The translations under genes were made by a program, and so were the position numbers. Positions 16,256 through 24,080 of a stretch of DNA of 44,430 nucleotides are shown in pieces. The notes below the pieces were generated by a model. It made no database searches, was not told the origin of the DNA, and saw nothing but the letters and a program-made list of their open reading frames with translations. The stretch comes from Scybalocola_A sp900557175. Lineage in GTDB: Bacteria > Bacillota > Clostridia > Lachnospirales > Lachnospiraceae. The stretch is taken from the NCBI GenBank assembly GCA_937890745.1, contig CALADH010000037.1, positions 1 to 44,430 of the forward strand, in the 5' to 3' direction. Within the stretch, counting starts at the first letter, position 1; the number at the start of each line of letters is the position of its first letter.

Positions 16256-17116
16256 ATGCCATATCAACGTTTCTGCCTTGAGGGTGCTGAACCGGCACAG
16301 ACAGGAGATTTGCCGCGTATTGAAGCGGAGATTTTATATATTACACAATCCTACTATGACCATGACTGGCCAAGCGTCCTGCACACACATCATTTTACCG
16401 AATTGTTCTATGTGCTGGACGGGGAAGGCATGTTTCTTGTTGAAGACAAAAAAATACCGGTGCGGGCAGATGATTTAGTTATCATCAATCCAAACGTCAC
16501 TCACACTGAACAGTGTGACACAAAGCAGCGCTTTGAATATATTGTTCTTGGTGTCAGCGGACTTCAATTCAGCAATGCCACAGGCCTGCACCATAATTAC
16601 AGCGTTCATAACTTCCATTCCAATAAGAAAGAAGTCATTTTCATACTTCAGTCTATTTTGAAGGAAGCCCAGAAAAAAGAAGAAAACTTTCTTGATGTAT
16701 GTCAGAATCTTTTAGATATCCTTCTCATATATCTTATGCGCAAAAATGAATCGGCCATGATTGCCGATGATTCAAAAAAAGCTTCCAGGGAATGCCGCTT
16801 TATCGAACAGTATATTGATGAGCATTTTTCGGAAGATATTTCACTGGAGACATTAAGCTCGCTGACTTATATGAATAAGTATTATCTCGTCCACGCTTTT
16901 AAAAATTATAAAGGCGTATCCCCGATCAACTATCTGATTGATAAGCGTATTCAGGAGGCTAAAACATTGCTTGAAACAACCAATTTTTCGATTGCAAAAA
17001 TTGCCCAGCATGTTGGTTTTTCTTCCCAATCCTACTTCTCCCAGATTTTCAGAAAGGTCACCGGCGAGACACCGATTAAATACAAAAAGAATTTTGAACA
17101 AAACAAAGAAAAATAA
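16256..17116 (+). CDS. AraC-family transcriptional regulator with cupin sensor domain
   Basis: A 286-residue regulator. The N-terminal cupin-like effector domain (about 20-120) carries HTHHFTELFYVLDGEGMFLV and PNVTHTEQ. The C-terminal AraC double helix-turn-helix (about 185-286) shows ISLETLSSLTYMNKYYLVHAFKNYKGVSPINYLI and IAQHVGFSSQSYFSQIFRKVTGETP. I chose ATG 16256 because GAGGTGA is just upstream; earlier in-frame ATGs lack a ribosome site and sit in AT-rich promoter DNA. It is divergent from the transporter operon and convergent with GH112, both of which carry similar upstream repeats, so it probably activates both. Confidence 0.9.
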   Translation: MPYQRFCLEGAEPAQTGDLPRIEAEILYITQSYYDHDWPSVLHTHHFTELFYVLDGEGMFLVEDKKIPVRADDLVIINPNVTHTEQCDTKQRFEYIVLGVSGLQFSNATGLHHNYSVHNFHSNKKEVIFILQSILKEAQKKEENFLDVCQNLLDILLIYLMRKNESAMIADDSKKASRECRFIEQYIDEHFSEDISLETLSSLTYMNKYYLVHAFKNYKGVSPINYLIDKRIQEAKTLLETTNFSIAKIAQHVGFSSQSYFSQIFRKVTGETPIKYKKNFEQNKEK

Positions 17117-17118
17117 AG

Positions 17119-17157
17119 CAGAGGCTGTCTGGAAATAATAGTTCCAAACAGCCTCTG
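17119..17157. terminator. Bidirectional terminator between the AraC and GH112 genes
   Basis: CAGAGGCTGT (17119-17128) and ACAGCCTCTG (17148-17157) pair perfectly. Inside them TGGAA/TTCCA extends the stem past one mismatch. T-rich runs follow on both strands (TTATTTTTT on the plus side, TTTATTTTT on the minus side), so it can end both convergent genes. Confidence 0.9.
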
Positions 17158-17185
17158 TCTTATTTTTTAAGCACCGGATAACCGA

Positions 17186-19348
17186 TTAGATTTCGTACCA
17201 TACAATTTCGTTTGCATCTAAGGATACATCAAAGCTTGTACCGTCGCCTTTGTAAATTGTTGACTTCTGCGGCTCATAAGTGTTATTTACAACACAGTAT
17301 TTGCCATTCTTTACATAAGCATGAACTTCTACATTGAAGTTTGTGCTGAACCATTTATGAAGATTTTCCTCGTCATGTGAAGCCCAGATGATTGCACGAT
17401 ATAAAATACGGCTGTTTTCAAAGCTGTATGGAAGTCCGCTGATATAAACGCTTCTTCCGTCGCCGAACTCATTGACTGCCATCTGAACTTCCTTATCAAT
17501 CTGCTTAAGAATTGTTGTACCGTCAAGTGCAAAAATATTCTTCTTGCCTTCGCCAAAGTCAACATCCTTTGTGCAGTCTTCAAGGATAAAGTGTTCATGT
17601 TCATCCCAGTTGTATTTATCAACATTTAATGTAAAGCCTGTTTCTTTCTCAACACCAAGAACATTGGCAAGCTGGAAGTAACGGCCTTCCCACTGATAAC
17701 CTGTCGGCTCGCCGACACCGATGAAGCCGCCGCCGTTGTATACAAAGCGTTTGATGGCTGTCACAATAGTCTCATCTTTCCAGTTATCGCCGCCTGTGTA
17801 AGCTGTATAAGCATCACCGACATTTAAGATAACATCAATATCATCAAGGATTGCCGGATTTTCCTTAATATCATCAAAGCTGATAAACTTCACATCAAAC
17901 GGTGCACCGCTTAATGCCTCGATAATACCTGCATAAGAGTAGTTCTGTTTGTAGTAGATTGCATGATGTACCATATGGTTGCCCCATGCACGCATCTTGC
18001 CCCAGCTGTTTAATACAGCAACTTTCTTAATGCAGTAAGGTGTTGTTCCTTTAATATTTTCATATAATGTACGGAATTCGTTACATACACTTTCCACATA
18101 GTCGATAAATTCAGGGAACTGCATTGCAAGCTTTAAGTAACCGCCGTAGCCGATACGGTCAATCGGTTTTCTTAAAATAGCACGTCTTGCTGTCACCCAG
18201 TTGACTTTCGCTTCCTTTACAGGATCGCCGCCTTCATGGAATGTATCCGGGAAGAAGTATGGAAGGAAACGGCCTTCTGTGTACTTCACACCCTCAATAT
18301 CACTGATGAGACGAAGTGTCGCGCCGTTGCCCACACTGCCTACAACAGCGTCAAGGCCGATGGACTTAAACTCATCCATAAAAGGCTCCATACCAATCCA
18401 GTGATCACCTAAGAACATCATCGCTTCCTTGCCGCACTCGTGTGTGATGTCTACCATCTCTTTTGCAAGCTTGGCAACCTCGCGTCTCTGGAATGCCTGA
18501 AAATCTTTAAATTCCTTTGACGGAATACGGTATGTGTTATTCATATAGCCCTGATCAATAATATACTCAGGACGGAATTTGTATCCGACTTCTTTTTCAA
18601 ACTGCTCAAGAATGTATGGGCTGACAGATGCTGAATAGCCGTACCAGTCAACATACTTTTCTCTTGCGAACTCATCAAAAATCAATGTAAACTGATGGAA
18701 AAATGTTGTATAACGGATAACGTCGATATGAGGGTTGTCCTCGATATACTTTCTGAGACGCTTCATTGAATATGCTCTTGTCTTTGGCTGACGCACGTCG
18801 AAAGTAATCTGCTTCTCAACGCCCTGCCAGTCGTTTGTCACTGCATTGTACATGTGGACAGGATCCCACATAATATATGCGAGAAAGCTGACTGTATAAT
18901 CGTGGAATGCTTTTGCATTTGAAATTGTCACATCACCTGTCGCCTCATCGTAAGACCAGTCATCTGTTGAAACAACCTCACCTGTTGTACGGTCAATCAC
19001 TTCCCACCAGCGCTTAATATCATCTCTGGAGTTTACAGCGAGCATATCCGGGTAAAGATGATTCATCAGATGAATCTCAACCTTATCCGATGTTGCTGTA
19101 TAAAACGGTGTCATAATATACATCTGCTGAATCTCATCCGGGTTTGCCTTTGCCCATGCATTGTCTTTTCTTGTTGTGTAGTATGTTGAATAGACCTTTG
19201 CATCTACATCTCTTAATTCCGCCGGGTAATCTGTACCGTCGCAGTCACGGATTGCATCTGCGCCCCAGCGCTCAACTAATTCTAATGTCTCTGGAACAAC
19301 ATCAACGTCCGTCGGAATTGTCACTCTGCCTTTTGTGTATCCACTCAT
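17186..19348 (-). CDS. GH112 1,3-beta-galactosyl-N-acetylhexosamine phosphorylase
   Basis: A 720-residue cytoplasmic phosphorylase. In this family it cleaves galacto-N-biose or lacto-N-biose with phosphate to alpha-galactose-1-phosphate and the free N-acetylhexosamine. GRVTIPTDVDVVPETLEL and ERWGADAIRDCDGTDYP at the N-terminus, FDVRQPKTRAYSMKRLRKYI and DVIRYTTFFHQFTLIFDE in the barrel, and GVKYTEGRFLPYFFPDTFHEGGDP are characteristic of GH112. The length matches the family. No signal peptide is present, as expected for an enzyme acting on imported disaccharide. GGAGG precedes the ATG. The family also contains beta-1,4-galactosyl-rhamnose phosphorylases, which I cannot exclude by eye. Genes for galactose-1-phosphate use are not in the window. 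Confidence 0.9.
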   Translation of the reverse strand: MSGYTKGRVTIPTDVDVVPETLELVERWGADAIRDCDGTDYPAELRDVDAKVYSTYYTTRKDNAWAKANPDEIQQMYIMTPFYTATSDKVEIHLMNHLYPDMLAVNSRDDIKRWWEVIDRTTGEVVSTDDWSYDEATGDVTISNAKAFHDYTVSFLAYIMWDPVHMYNAVTNDWQGVEKQITFDVRQPKTRAYSMKRLRKYIEDNPHIDVIRYTTFFHQFTLIFDEFAREKYVDWYGYSASVSPYILEQFEKEVGYKFRPEYIIDQGYMNNTYRIPSKEFKDFQAFQRREVAKLAKEMVDITHECGKEAMMFLGDHWIGMEPFMDEFKSIGLDAVVGSVGNGATLRLISDIEGVKYTEGRFLPYFFPDTFHEGGDPVKEAKVNWVTARRAILRKPIDRIGYGGYLKLAMQFPEFIDYVESVCNEFRTLYENIKGTTPYCIKKVAVLNSWGKMRAWGNHMVHHAIYYKQNYSYAGIIEALSGAPFDVKFISFDDIKENPAILDDIDVILNVGDAYTAYTGGDNWKDETIVTAIKRFVYNGGGFIGVGEPTGYQWEGRYFQLANVLGVEKETGFTLNVDKYNWDEHEHFILEDCTKDVDFGEGKKNIFALDGTTILKQIDKEVQMAVNEFGDGRSVYISGLPYSFENSRILYRAIIWASHDEENLHKWFSTNFNVEVHAYVKNGKYCVVNNTYEPQKSTIYKGDGTSFDVSLDANEIVWYEI

Positions 19349-19406
19349 GTTTACTCCTCCACTTTCTCTTTTTTAAAGGGCTTCTTTAGCGAAGCCTTCC
19401 TATGTT

Positions 19407-19475
19407 AGAATAAGCATAATTTATTTCACCTGAAACGTCTATTTACTTATTGCTTTGTTTTTTATAATTATTGCT
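19407..19475 (-). promoter_or_regulatory. GH112 promoter with candidate AraC-type sites
   Basis: On the minus strand AGCAATAA occurs twice (19468-19475 and 19447-19454), exactly 21 bp apart. A -10-like TATTCT (19407-19412) lies 34 bp downstream with only a poor -35 (TTTCAG). The AGCAA core matches the repeats at the transporter promoter. The 5' UTR carries a 6-bp hairpin, GGCTTC/GAAGCC (about 19383-19396), of unknown role. Confidence 0.55.
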
Positions 19476-19513
19476 AAAACCACTGTTTTTTTCAAAAAAA
19501 TGCCTAAAATGCA

Positions 19514-19541
19514 CAAAACCGGTATCAAAATACCGGTTTTG
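19514..19541. terminator. Palindromic hairpin between nth and GH112
   Basis: A 12-bp stem CAAAACCGGTAT/ATACCGGTTTTG encloses a 4-nt loop. It lies about 110 nt downstream of the nth stop and could end nth transcription on the minus strand, although the T run after it is interrupted. It is equally able to be a protein-binding palindrome upstream of GH112. Confidence 0.5.
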
Positions 19542-19649
19542 CATTTAATATTGTATAGTATCTATACTAAAAGGGCGGTAACGCTTTAGCAATTTACCAT
19601 ATACTGCACAAACACGATTTTTATCGTATTCCCAGTCACATGTCCCGCT

Positions 19650-20285
19650 TCAGACACCATTTTTCTTACATATATCCGCAAGGCAGCATTTGTCACAGTA
19701 AGGCTTTGTCCTCGCCGTACATACATCACGTCCGTGAAATACAAGACGATGGCAGAAATCGCTGCCTTCTTCCGGCGGTACAAGCTTCCAAAGCGCCATC
19801 TCCACCTTTTTAGGTTCCTTTATGCCATCGACAATGCCGATGCGGTTGACAAGCCGTATACAGTGGGTATCTGTCACAATGGCCGGCTTTCCGAAAACAT
19901 CGCCCATAATAAGATTGGCACTTTTCCTGCCGACACCCGGAAGCCGCATCAAAGCGTCAAAATTATCGGGTACCTTCCCGCCATACTCCTCACAAAGCAT
20001 TTTCATACAGCCGCTGATATCACGCGCCTTACTATGTCCAAGGCCGCACGGGCGTACAATTGCCTCAATATCTTCGACCGGGGCGTCTGCAAGTGCCTCC
20101 GGCGTCGGATACTTTTCATAAAGCCCCTCCACAACAACATTAACACGGGCATCTGTACATTGGGCTGCAAGCCGGACACTGACTAAAAGCTTCCATGCAT
20201 CATCATAGTCTAACGTACATCCCGCATCAGGATAAGCCGCCTTAAGACGGCTTATGACTTCCAGTGTCAGTTCTTTTTTTGTCAT
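19650..20285 (-). CDS. nth: Endonuclease III (DNA glycosylase/AP lyase)
   Basis: A 211-residue base-excision-repair enzyme that removes oxidised pyrimidines. The helix-hairpin-helix LMRLPGVGRKSANLIMGDVF supplies the catalytic lysine (the K in GVGRKSA), and the catalytic aspartate is in IVTDTHCIRL. The C-terminal [4Fe-4S] motif is C-X7-C-X2-C-X5-C (CTARTKPYC-DKC-CLADIC); the common E. coli-type spacing is C-X6-C-X2-C-X5-C, so the first gap is one residue longer. AAAGGAAG precedes the ATG. It is 96 nt downstream of the membrane spermidine-synthase-like gene with no clear terminator between, so it may be cotranscribed. Confidence 0.93.
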   Translation of the reverse strand: MTKKELTLEVISRLKAAYPDAGCTLDYDDAWKLLVSVRLAAQCTDARVNVVVEGLYEKYPTPEALADAPVEDIEAIVRPCGLGHSKARDISGCMKMLCEEYGGKVPDNFDALMRLPGVGRKSANLIMGDVFGKPAIVTDTHCIRLVNRIGIVDGIKEPKKVEMALWKLVPPEEGSDFCHRLVFHGRDVCTARTKPYCDKCCLADICKKNGV

Positions 20286-20381
20286 ATGTAAAACTTCCTT
20301 TCATTTTTCTCATCATATGCAGTTTACAGCCTTCCGGCCGCACACACCGCTGATTCCCGGATGCAATACCGCACATATCAT

Positions 20382-21884
20382 TTATTCCCAGTTGCGGACA
20401 GCCTCCGAATAATATTGAATTAAGACAGGTTTTGACAAAGCATTGATTTCAATATCCCGCTTCGCCTGCTCGTCCTTGCCGAAAACAAAAAGCGCATCAA
20501 TATTTTCCTCTGTCAAATATTTTGTAGGAACATCCGGCACCCCGATTGTTTCAACCGGCTGCTTCGATGCCAGATTAAATCCCCAGTCACCAAAAGACGG
20601 TACTTGAAGATGATACGGCCGCACATAAAAGCCCTCACTCTCCAGTGTATCGTGAATACACCAAAAAGCATCCGGTGCATAATACGGGCTCGTTGACTGA
20701 ACCGTCATGACGCCATCCTCTGTCAATGCTCCATAACAAAGCCGGTAAAAAATATTTGTATAAAGCTTGTTTAATGATTCATTATTCGGATCAGGCAAAT
20801 CCACAATAATCACATCAAACTTCTCCTCTGTTTCGCCAAGATACTTATAAGCATCTTCGTATACAACCGTCAGACGGCTGCTTTTCAGAGAATCCTCATT
20901 AAGCTTTGAAATCTGTGCATTTTCAGAACAAAGTTCAACCATCTGCGCATCCAAATCAACTAATGTAATTTCTGTATCTTCATATTTGAGCAGTTCTCTT
21001 ACGGCCATCCCGTCACCGCCGCCAAGCACCAAAACCTTATCCCGTTTTTTTGCTGCCGCCATCGGAATATGCACAAGCGCTTCATGATACCTGTATTCAT
21101 CTAAAGAACAAAACTGTACATTGCCATCAATATACAGTCTTAAATCATCCTTATGCTTTGTCATAACAATATGCTGATACTGCGTATGCTCCGACAAAAT
21201 AACTCTGTCTCTGTAAAGGCCGTCCTCAACCCGGTTTGAGATTGTATCTGCAAAAAGCATCCCTGCCGCCATCAGCACAAACAAAAGCACCGACGCCATT
21301 TTATAAGCGCCAATGCGCCTTACACGCCCCGAATATTTGAAAATAATAAGTCCTGCCGCCGCCACATTAAAGCAGCCCATCAAAAATGCCGTTGCAAAAT
21401 AGCCCAGCTGCGGCAGTAATATGAGAGGAAATGCAATCGAACCGACAAGGCCGCCGATATAGTCAAAGCTGAAAATCGACGATAACGTCACACGCAGGTT
21501 TTCATTATCATTTTCAATAATTCTTGTGAGCAAAGGAATCTCTGCCCCTACGAGCGTACCGATAATAATGATCTCAAGATACATCACAATCTGATATGTT
21601 TCCATATATAAATTGGCATAAAAAAGCACAAGGGCACTCGTTCCTCCGACAGCGCCCACACTAAGCTCTATAAAAACAAACCAGTCAAACAGATGCTGCT
21701 TCATGTATTTTGACAAATACGAGCCAAGCCCCATTGCCGACATATAAAGTCCGATTGTAATCGAATATTGCAGTACCGTATCACCCAAAAGATATGAGCT
21801 TACAGCACTGATAATCAGTTCATAACATATAGAGCAACCTGAAATCATCAGTGTTGTAAGCATTAACAGTCTATATTGCTTCAT
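20382..21884 (-). CDS. Membrane-embedded spermidine synthase-like protein
   Basis: A 500-residue fusion. The N-terminal part (about 1-215) has around seven hydrophobic helices. The C-terminal part (about 230-450) is a polyamine aminopropyltransferase-type Rossmann domain with IDGNVQFCSLDEYRYHEAL (254-270; cf. DG.VQ..E.DE..YHE in SpeE), the nucleoside-binding VLVLGGGDGMAVRE (284-297), the acidic VDLD at 309-312, and VDLPDP with the expected catalytic aspartate D362. In classical SpeE the enzyme is soluble and transfers aminopropyl from decarboxylated S-adenosylmethionine to putrescine. Here the acceptor is unknown and may be membrane-associated. Its start overlaps the DUF350 stop by one base (TGATG). 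It is the last member of the speD-DUF4178-DUF350 set, with nth 96 nt downstream. Confidence 0.85.
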   Translation of the reverse strand: MKQYRLLMLTTLMISGCSICYELIISAVSSYLLGDTVLQYSITIGLYMSAMGLGSYLSKYMKQHLFDWFVFIELSVGAVGGTSALVLFYANLYMETYQIVMYLEIIIIGTLVGAEIPLLTRIIENDNENLRVTLSSIFSFDYIGGLVGSIAFPLILLPQLGYFATAFLMGCFNVAAAGLIIFKYSGRVRRIGAYKMASVLLFVLMAAGMLFADTISNRVEDGLYRDRVILSEHTQYQHIVMTKHKDDLRLYIDGNVQFCSLDEYRYHEALVHIPMAAAKKRDKVLVLGGGDGMAVRELLKYEDTEITLVDLDAQMVELCSENAQISKLNEDSLKSSRLTVVYEDAYKYLGETEEKFDVIIVDLPDPNNESLNKLYTNIFYRLCYGALTEDGVMTVQSTSPYYAPDAFWCIHDTLESEGFYVRPYHLQVPSFGDWGFNLASKQPVETIGVPDVPTKYLTEENIDALFVFGKDEQAKRDIEINALSKPVLIQYYSEAVRNWE

Positions 21885-22318
21885 CAGAAAATAACTCCGC
21901 TGATTACAAAGGCAAGGCCGACAAAAATGCCGAAGACCATGACACCGGCCGCCTGATTGCCTTTACCAATTTCTTCATTGAGATTGTAGCGCTTATTCAT
22001 GGCATTGACAATCACATAGCCGAGCATAAAGAAAATGATGCCGAGCACAAAATAAAGCGCGCTACTTATAATACCGGACAGCAGTGTTTCATGCACAGCC
22101 TCCGCAGCCGGCGACATAATGGCTGCCCGCAAAATAATACCAATACCGATGAACGAACCTGCAGAAAGCCAGCCGACAGCTACATTGCCCTTCTTAATCT
22201 CCGTCGGAAAATGACACGGTACAATCAGGTCAATCAAAAAGTTTCCGAGAATCATTAAAATAATACCGAGTACTGCGTAAACCGCCACATTCATAATATC
22301 CATTAAAAATAACATCAC
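21884..22318 (-). CDS. DUF350 family membrane protein
   Basis: A protein of about 144 residues with four hydrophobic helices (about 8-30, 45-66, 77-105, 120-144). They are arranged as two internal repeats, each introduced by a similar motif (EIKKGNVAVGW and EIGKGNQAAGV), the pattern of tandem DUF350 units (relatives of E. coli YjfL). The biochemical role of DUF350 is not established. The start could be ATG 22318 or the adjacent ATG 22315, which is better spaced from AAAGG. It is coupled to the downstream aminopropyltransferase by a one-base overlap and lies 66 nt after the DUF4178 gene. Confidence 0.85.
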   Translation of the reverse strand: MMLFLMDIMNVAVYAVLGIILMILGNFLIDLIVPCHFPTEIKKGNVAVGWLSAGSFIGIGIILRAAIMSPAAEAVHETLLSGIISSALYFVLGIIFFMLGYVIVNAMNKRYNLNEEIGKGNQAAGVMVFGIFVGLAFVISGVIF

Positions 22319-22384
22319 ACCTTTGCCGCCTGAAGTTTCACACTCCTTTGGGCGGCCCCTCCTTTCATCTGCTTCCTTTTTAAG

Positions 22385-23551
22385 TTATTTTCCGCTGCTT
22401 AAACCGCCGCCGGAAGATGTCCGGCTGCCGACACTTGACTGACGTATACTGGACGAATACGTATTATATTCATTTGAAGTATCATAATTTACTGTGCCTC
22501 CGTCATAGTCTGTATAGGCTGAATTTCCGCCGCCAAAACCGCTTCTGTCACGGTAGTAGCCCCTTGTATAGTAAAAGCCTCTGTAATAATGATATGTTCT
22601 CGCATGACACCGATATGGACGGTTGTCTGAGCGATACACATACGCACGGCTTGAAATCTGCACAAGTACCTCATTATCCTCCGAAGTATAAATAAGACAG
22701 TATTCATCATCCGTCAGAATGGCAATACTATCGTCACCGTCCTCGCTGTTTTGCTGGACATCTTCCACATCACCGTCGACGCCGCGTATAATATCTCTTG
22801 CTGTCAGATCCACACTGCTGCCTACTGCCCGGTAAACATCCGCTTTTTCTTTGCCGCTTCCGGTAATCGATGTCTCATAAGCGTAAGACGCACTGTTATT
22901 CTTTAAATACTTTGCAATCGAATGATTATCATCTGTCGCTGCGCCAATGACCGCCAATATAACAAGCACAACACCGGCAATCACAAACACCGGCAATAAT
23001 GATTTTTTCTTTTTATTATTTTTATTGCCCACACTGCTTTTCTTTTTTTGTGCCGGCGTCATGTTGTTTATGACAGCGCCTTGATTTTTCGCACTATTTT
23101 TCGCCGATGCCTTTGCATTCTTCACAGCCTGAGGATTTGTCTCTACATTGACTTCATTCCAGTCAAGATACCAGCCGACAGAAACTTCCCTTCCGTCATC
23201 CCACATCTCCTCCGATATGATATGTTCCTCCGATGCATCCTCATACTCTGTGAAAGAGGCCCTGTCTCCGACGGACACATCAACGCGCCCCCATACAGCA
23301 ATAACCTCCTGTGTACCCTCATCGACCTTTTTATAGCCATCCAAGGACACATGCTCTGCCGCATGTGATATGGAATACTCATCATATGCATCATCAATGC
23401 TGAGCCAAAACTCATCCCCGTCTGTCACTTTTTTCAGCCGGTATTCCATCCAGCGGCAATGATCATCAATATTTTTATATTGAATTTTTCCGATAATTTT
23501 ATACAGCTCTCCGTCTGCCCGCAGTACATCGCCTACATTATATTCCATCAC
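22385..23551 (-). CDS. DUF4178 domain membrane protein with Tyr/Gly-rich tail
   Basis: A 388-residue protein. The DUF4178 domain spans about 1-135 (MEYNVGDVLRADGELYKIIG, WMEYRLKKVTDGDEFWLSI, GWYLDWNEV). A Lys/Asn/Ala-rich linker (about 141-183) leads to one helix (LLPVFVIAGVVLVILAVIGA, about 185-204). The basic run KKKKS before the helix predicts N-in, C-out topology. An external domain of about 110 residues and a low-complexity tail rich in Tyr, Gly, Arg and Ser (about 320-388, HYYRGFYYTRGYYRDR) follow. The start overlaps the speD stop by 4 bp (ATGA), so the two are translationally coupled. The function is unknown. Confidence 0.8.
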   Translation of the reverse strand: MMEYNVGDVLRADGELYKIIGKIQYKNIDDHCRWMEYRLKKVTDGDEFWLSIDDAYDEYSISHAAEHVSLDGYKKVDEGTQEVIAVWGRVDVSVGDRASFTEYEDASEEHIISEEMWDDGREVSVGWYLDWNEVNVETNPQAVKNAKASAKNSAKNQGAVINNMTPAQKKKSSVGNKNNKKKKSLLPVFVIAGVVLVILAVIGAATDDNHSIAKYLKNNSASYAYETSITGSGKEKADVYRAVGSSVDLTARDIIRGVDGDVEDVQQNSEDGDDSIAILTDDEYCLIYTSEDNEVLVQISSRAYVYRSDNRPYRCHARTYHYYRGFYYTRGYYRDRSGFGGGNSAYTDYDGGTVNYDTSNEYNTYSSSIRQSSVGSRTSSGGGLSSGK

Positions 23552-23898
23552 TGCACCTCCCCCGGTTCAAGTCTCCGCTCGAATTGTCTTATTTCAACTT
23601 CTGTCGCTTTAAGCGCCGTTTTCAGATAATTACATATATCCTCCGGTACACGCGCATCACACGAAAAAATATCCACGGCGGCATAGCCGTATTCCGGCCA
23701 TGTATGAATTGAAAAATGTGATGTTGTAATGACCGCGATATATGTAATTCCTATAGGAAGAAAGCGATGAGAACATTCTTCAACAATCTCAGCGCCAATC
23801 GCTTCAATAGCGCCATGCGCCACATCTTTGATTTTTTCAAGATTATCTATGATTTCACAGTCACAGCCATGCAAATCAACAATCAACTGACCTGCCAT
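23548..23898 (-). CDS. speD: S-adenosylmethionine decarboxylase-like proenzyme (SpeD family)
   Basis: A 116-residue SpeD of the small bacterial/archaeal type, normally self-cleaved to a pyruvoyl enzyme that makes decarboxylated SAM for aminopropyl transfer. The diagnostic block is SHFSIHTWPEYGYAAVDIFSC: S60 is the expected pyruvoyl serine, with H65, E69 and C80 at the positions of the catalytic/binding residues known in the Thermotoga enzyme. The residue before the serine is T59, where the classical proenzyme has glutamate (ES-H). I chose ATG 23898 (MAGQLIVDLHG) because GGAG is 8-9 nt upstream and the family begins here; the longer open frame upstream is promoter DNA. It is the first gene of the speD-DUF4178-DUF350-SpeE-like operon. 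Confidence 0.88.
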   Translation of the reverse strand: MAGQLIVDLHGCDCEIIDNLEKIKDVAHGAIEAIGAEIVEECSHRFLPIGITYIAVITTSHFSIHTWPEYGYAAVDIFSCDARVPEDICNYLKTALKATEVEIRQFERRLEPGEVQ

Positions 23899-23941
23899 TA
23901 TTTTCACTCCAAAACAAATTTTTACCTCGATAGTTTTCTCT

Positions 23942-23970
23942 ATTTTAATATATGTTCCCTGCGCTGTCCA
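23942..23970 (-). promoter_or_regulatory. Promoter of the speD operon
   Basis: On the minus strand TGGACA (23965-23970), a 17-nt spacer and TAAAAT (23942-23947) match sigma-A hexamers. The 5' UTR to the speD ATG would be about 37 nt. Diverges from the acyl-CoA synthetase promoter. Confidence 0.7.
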
Positions 23971-24017
23971 CAAAAATTTTACCATATTCGCCGCCGCAAT
24001 GTAGTTTTAAATACTAC

Positions 24018-24047
24018 TTGACACACTGCTTTTAAAAATTATATAAT
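24018..24047 (+). promoter_or_regulatory. Promoter of the acyl-CoA synthetase gene
   Basis: Consensus TTGACA (24018-24023) and TATAAT (24042-24047) with an 18-nt spacer, then AAAGGAGG and the ATG at 24081. Confidence 0.85.
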
Positions 24048-24080
24048 ATGATATTGAAGTTATTAAAGGAGGCTACTTTA

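Noticed and set aside
17186..19348. GH112 protein as a secreted enzyme or beta-galactosidase
   Set aside because: There is no signal peptide, and the motifs match the phosphorylase family rather than any galactosidase family.
23899..23985. N-terminal extension of the SpeD-like protein (start at 23985)
   Set aside because: The extension covers the promoter -10 and -35 region of the operon, and SpeD proteins begin at MAGQLIVDLHG.
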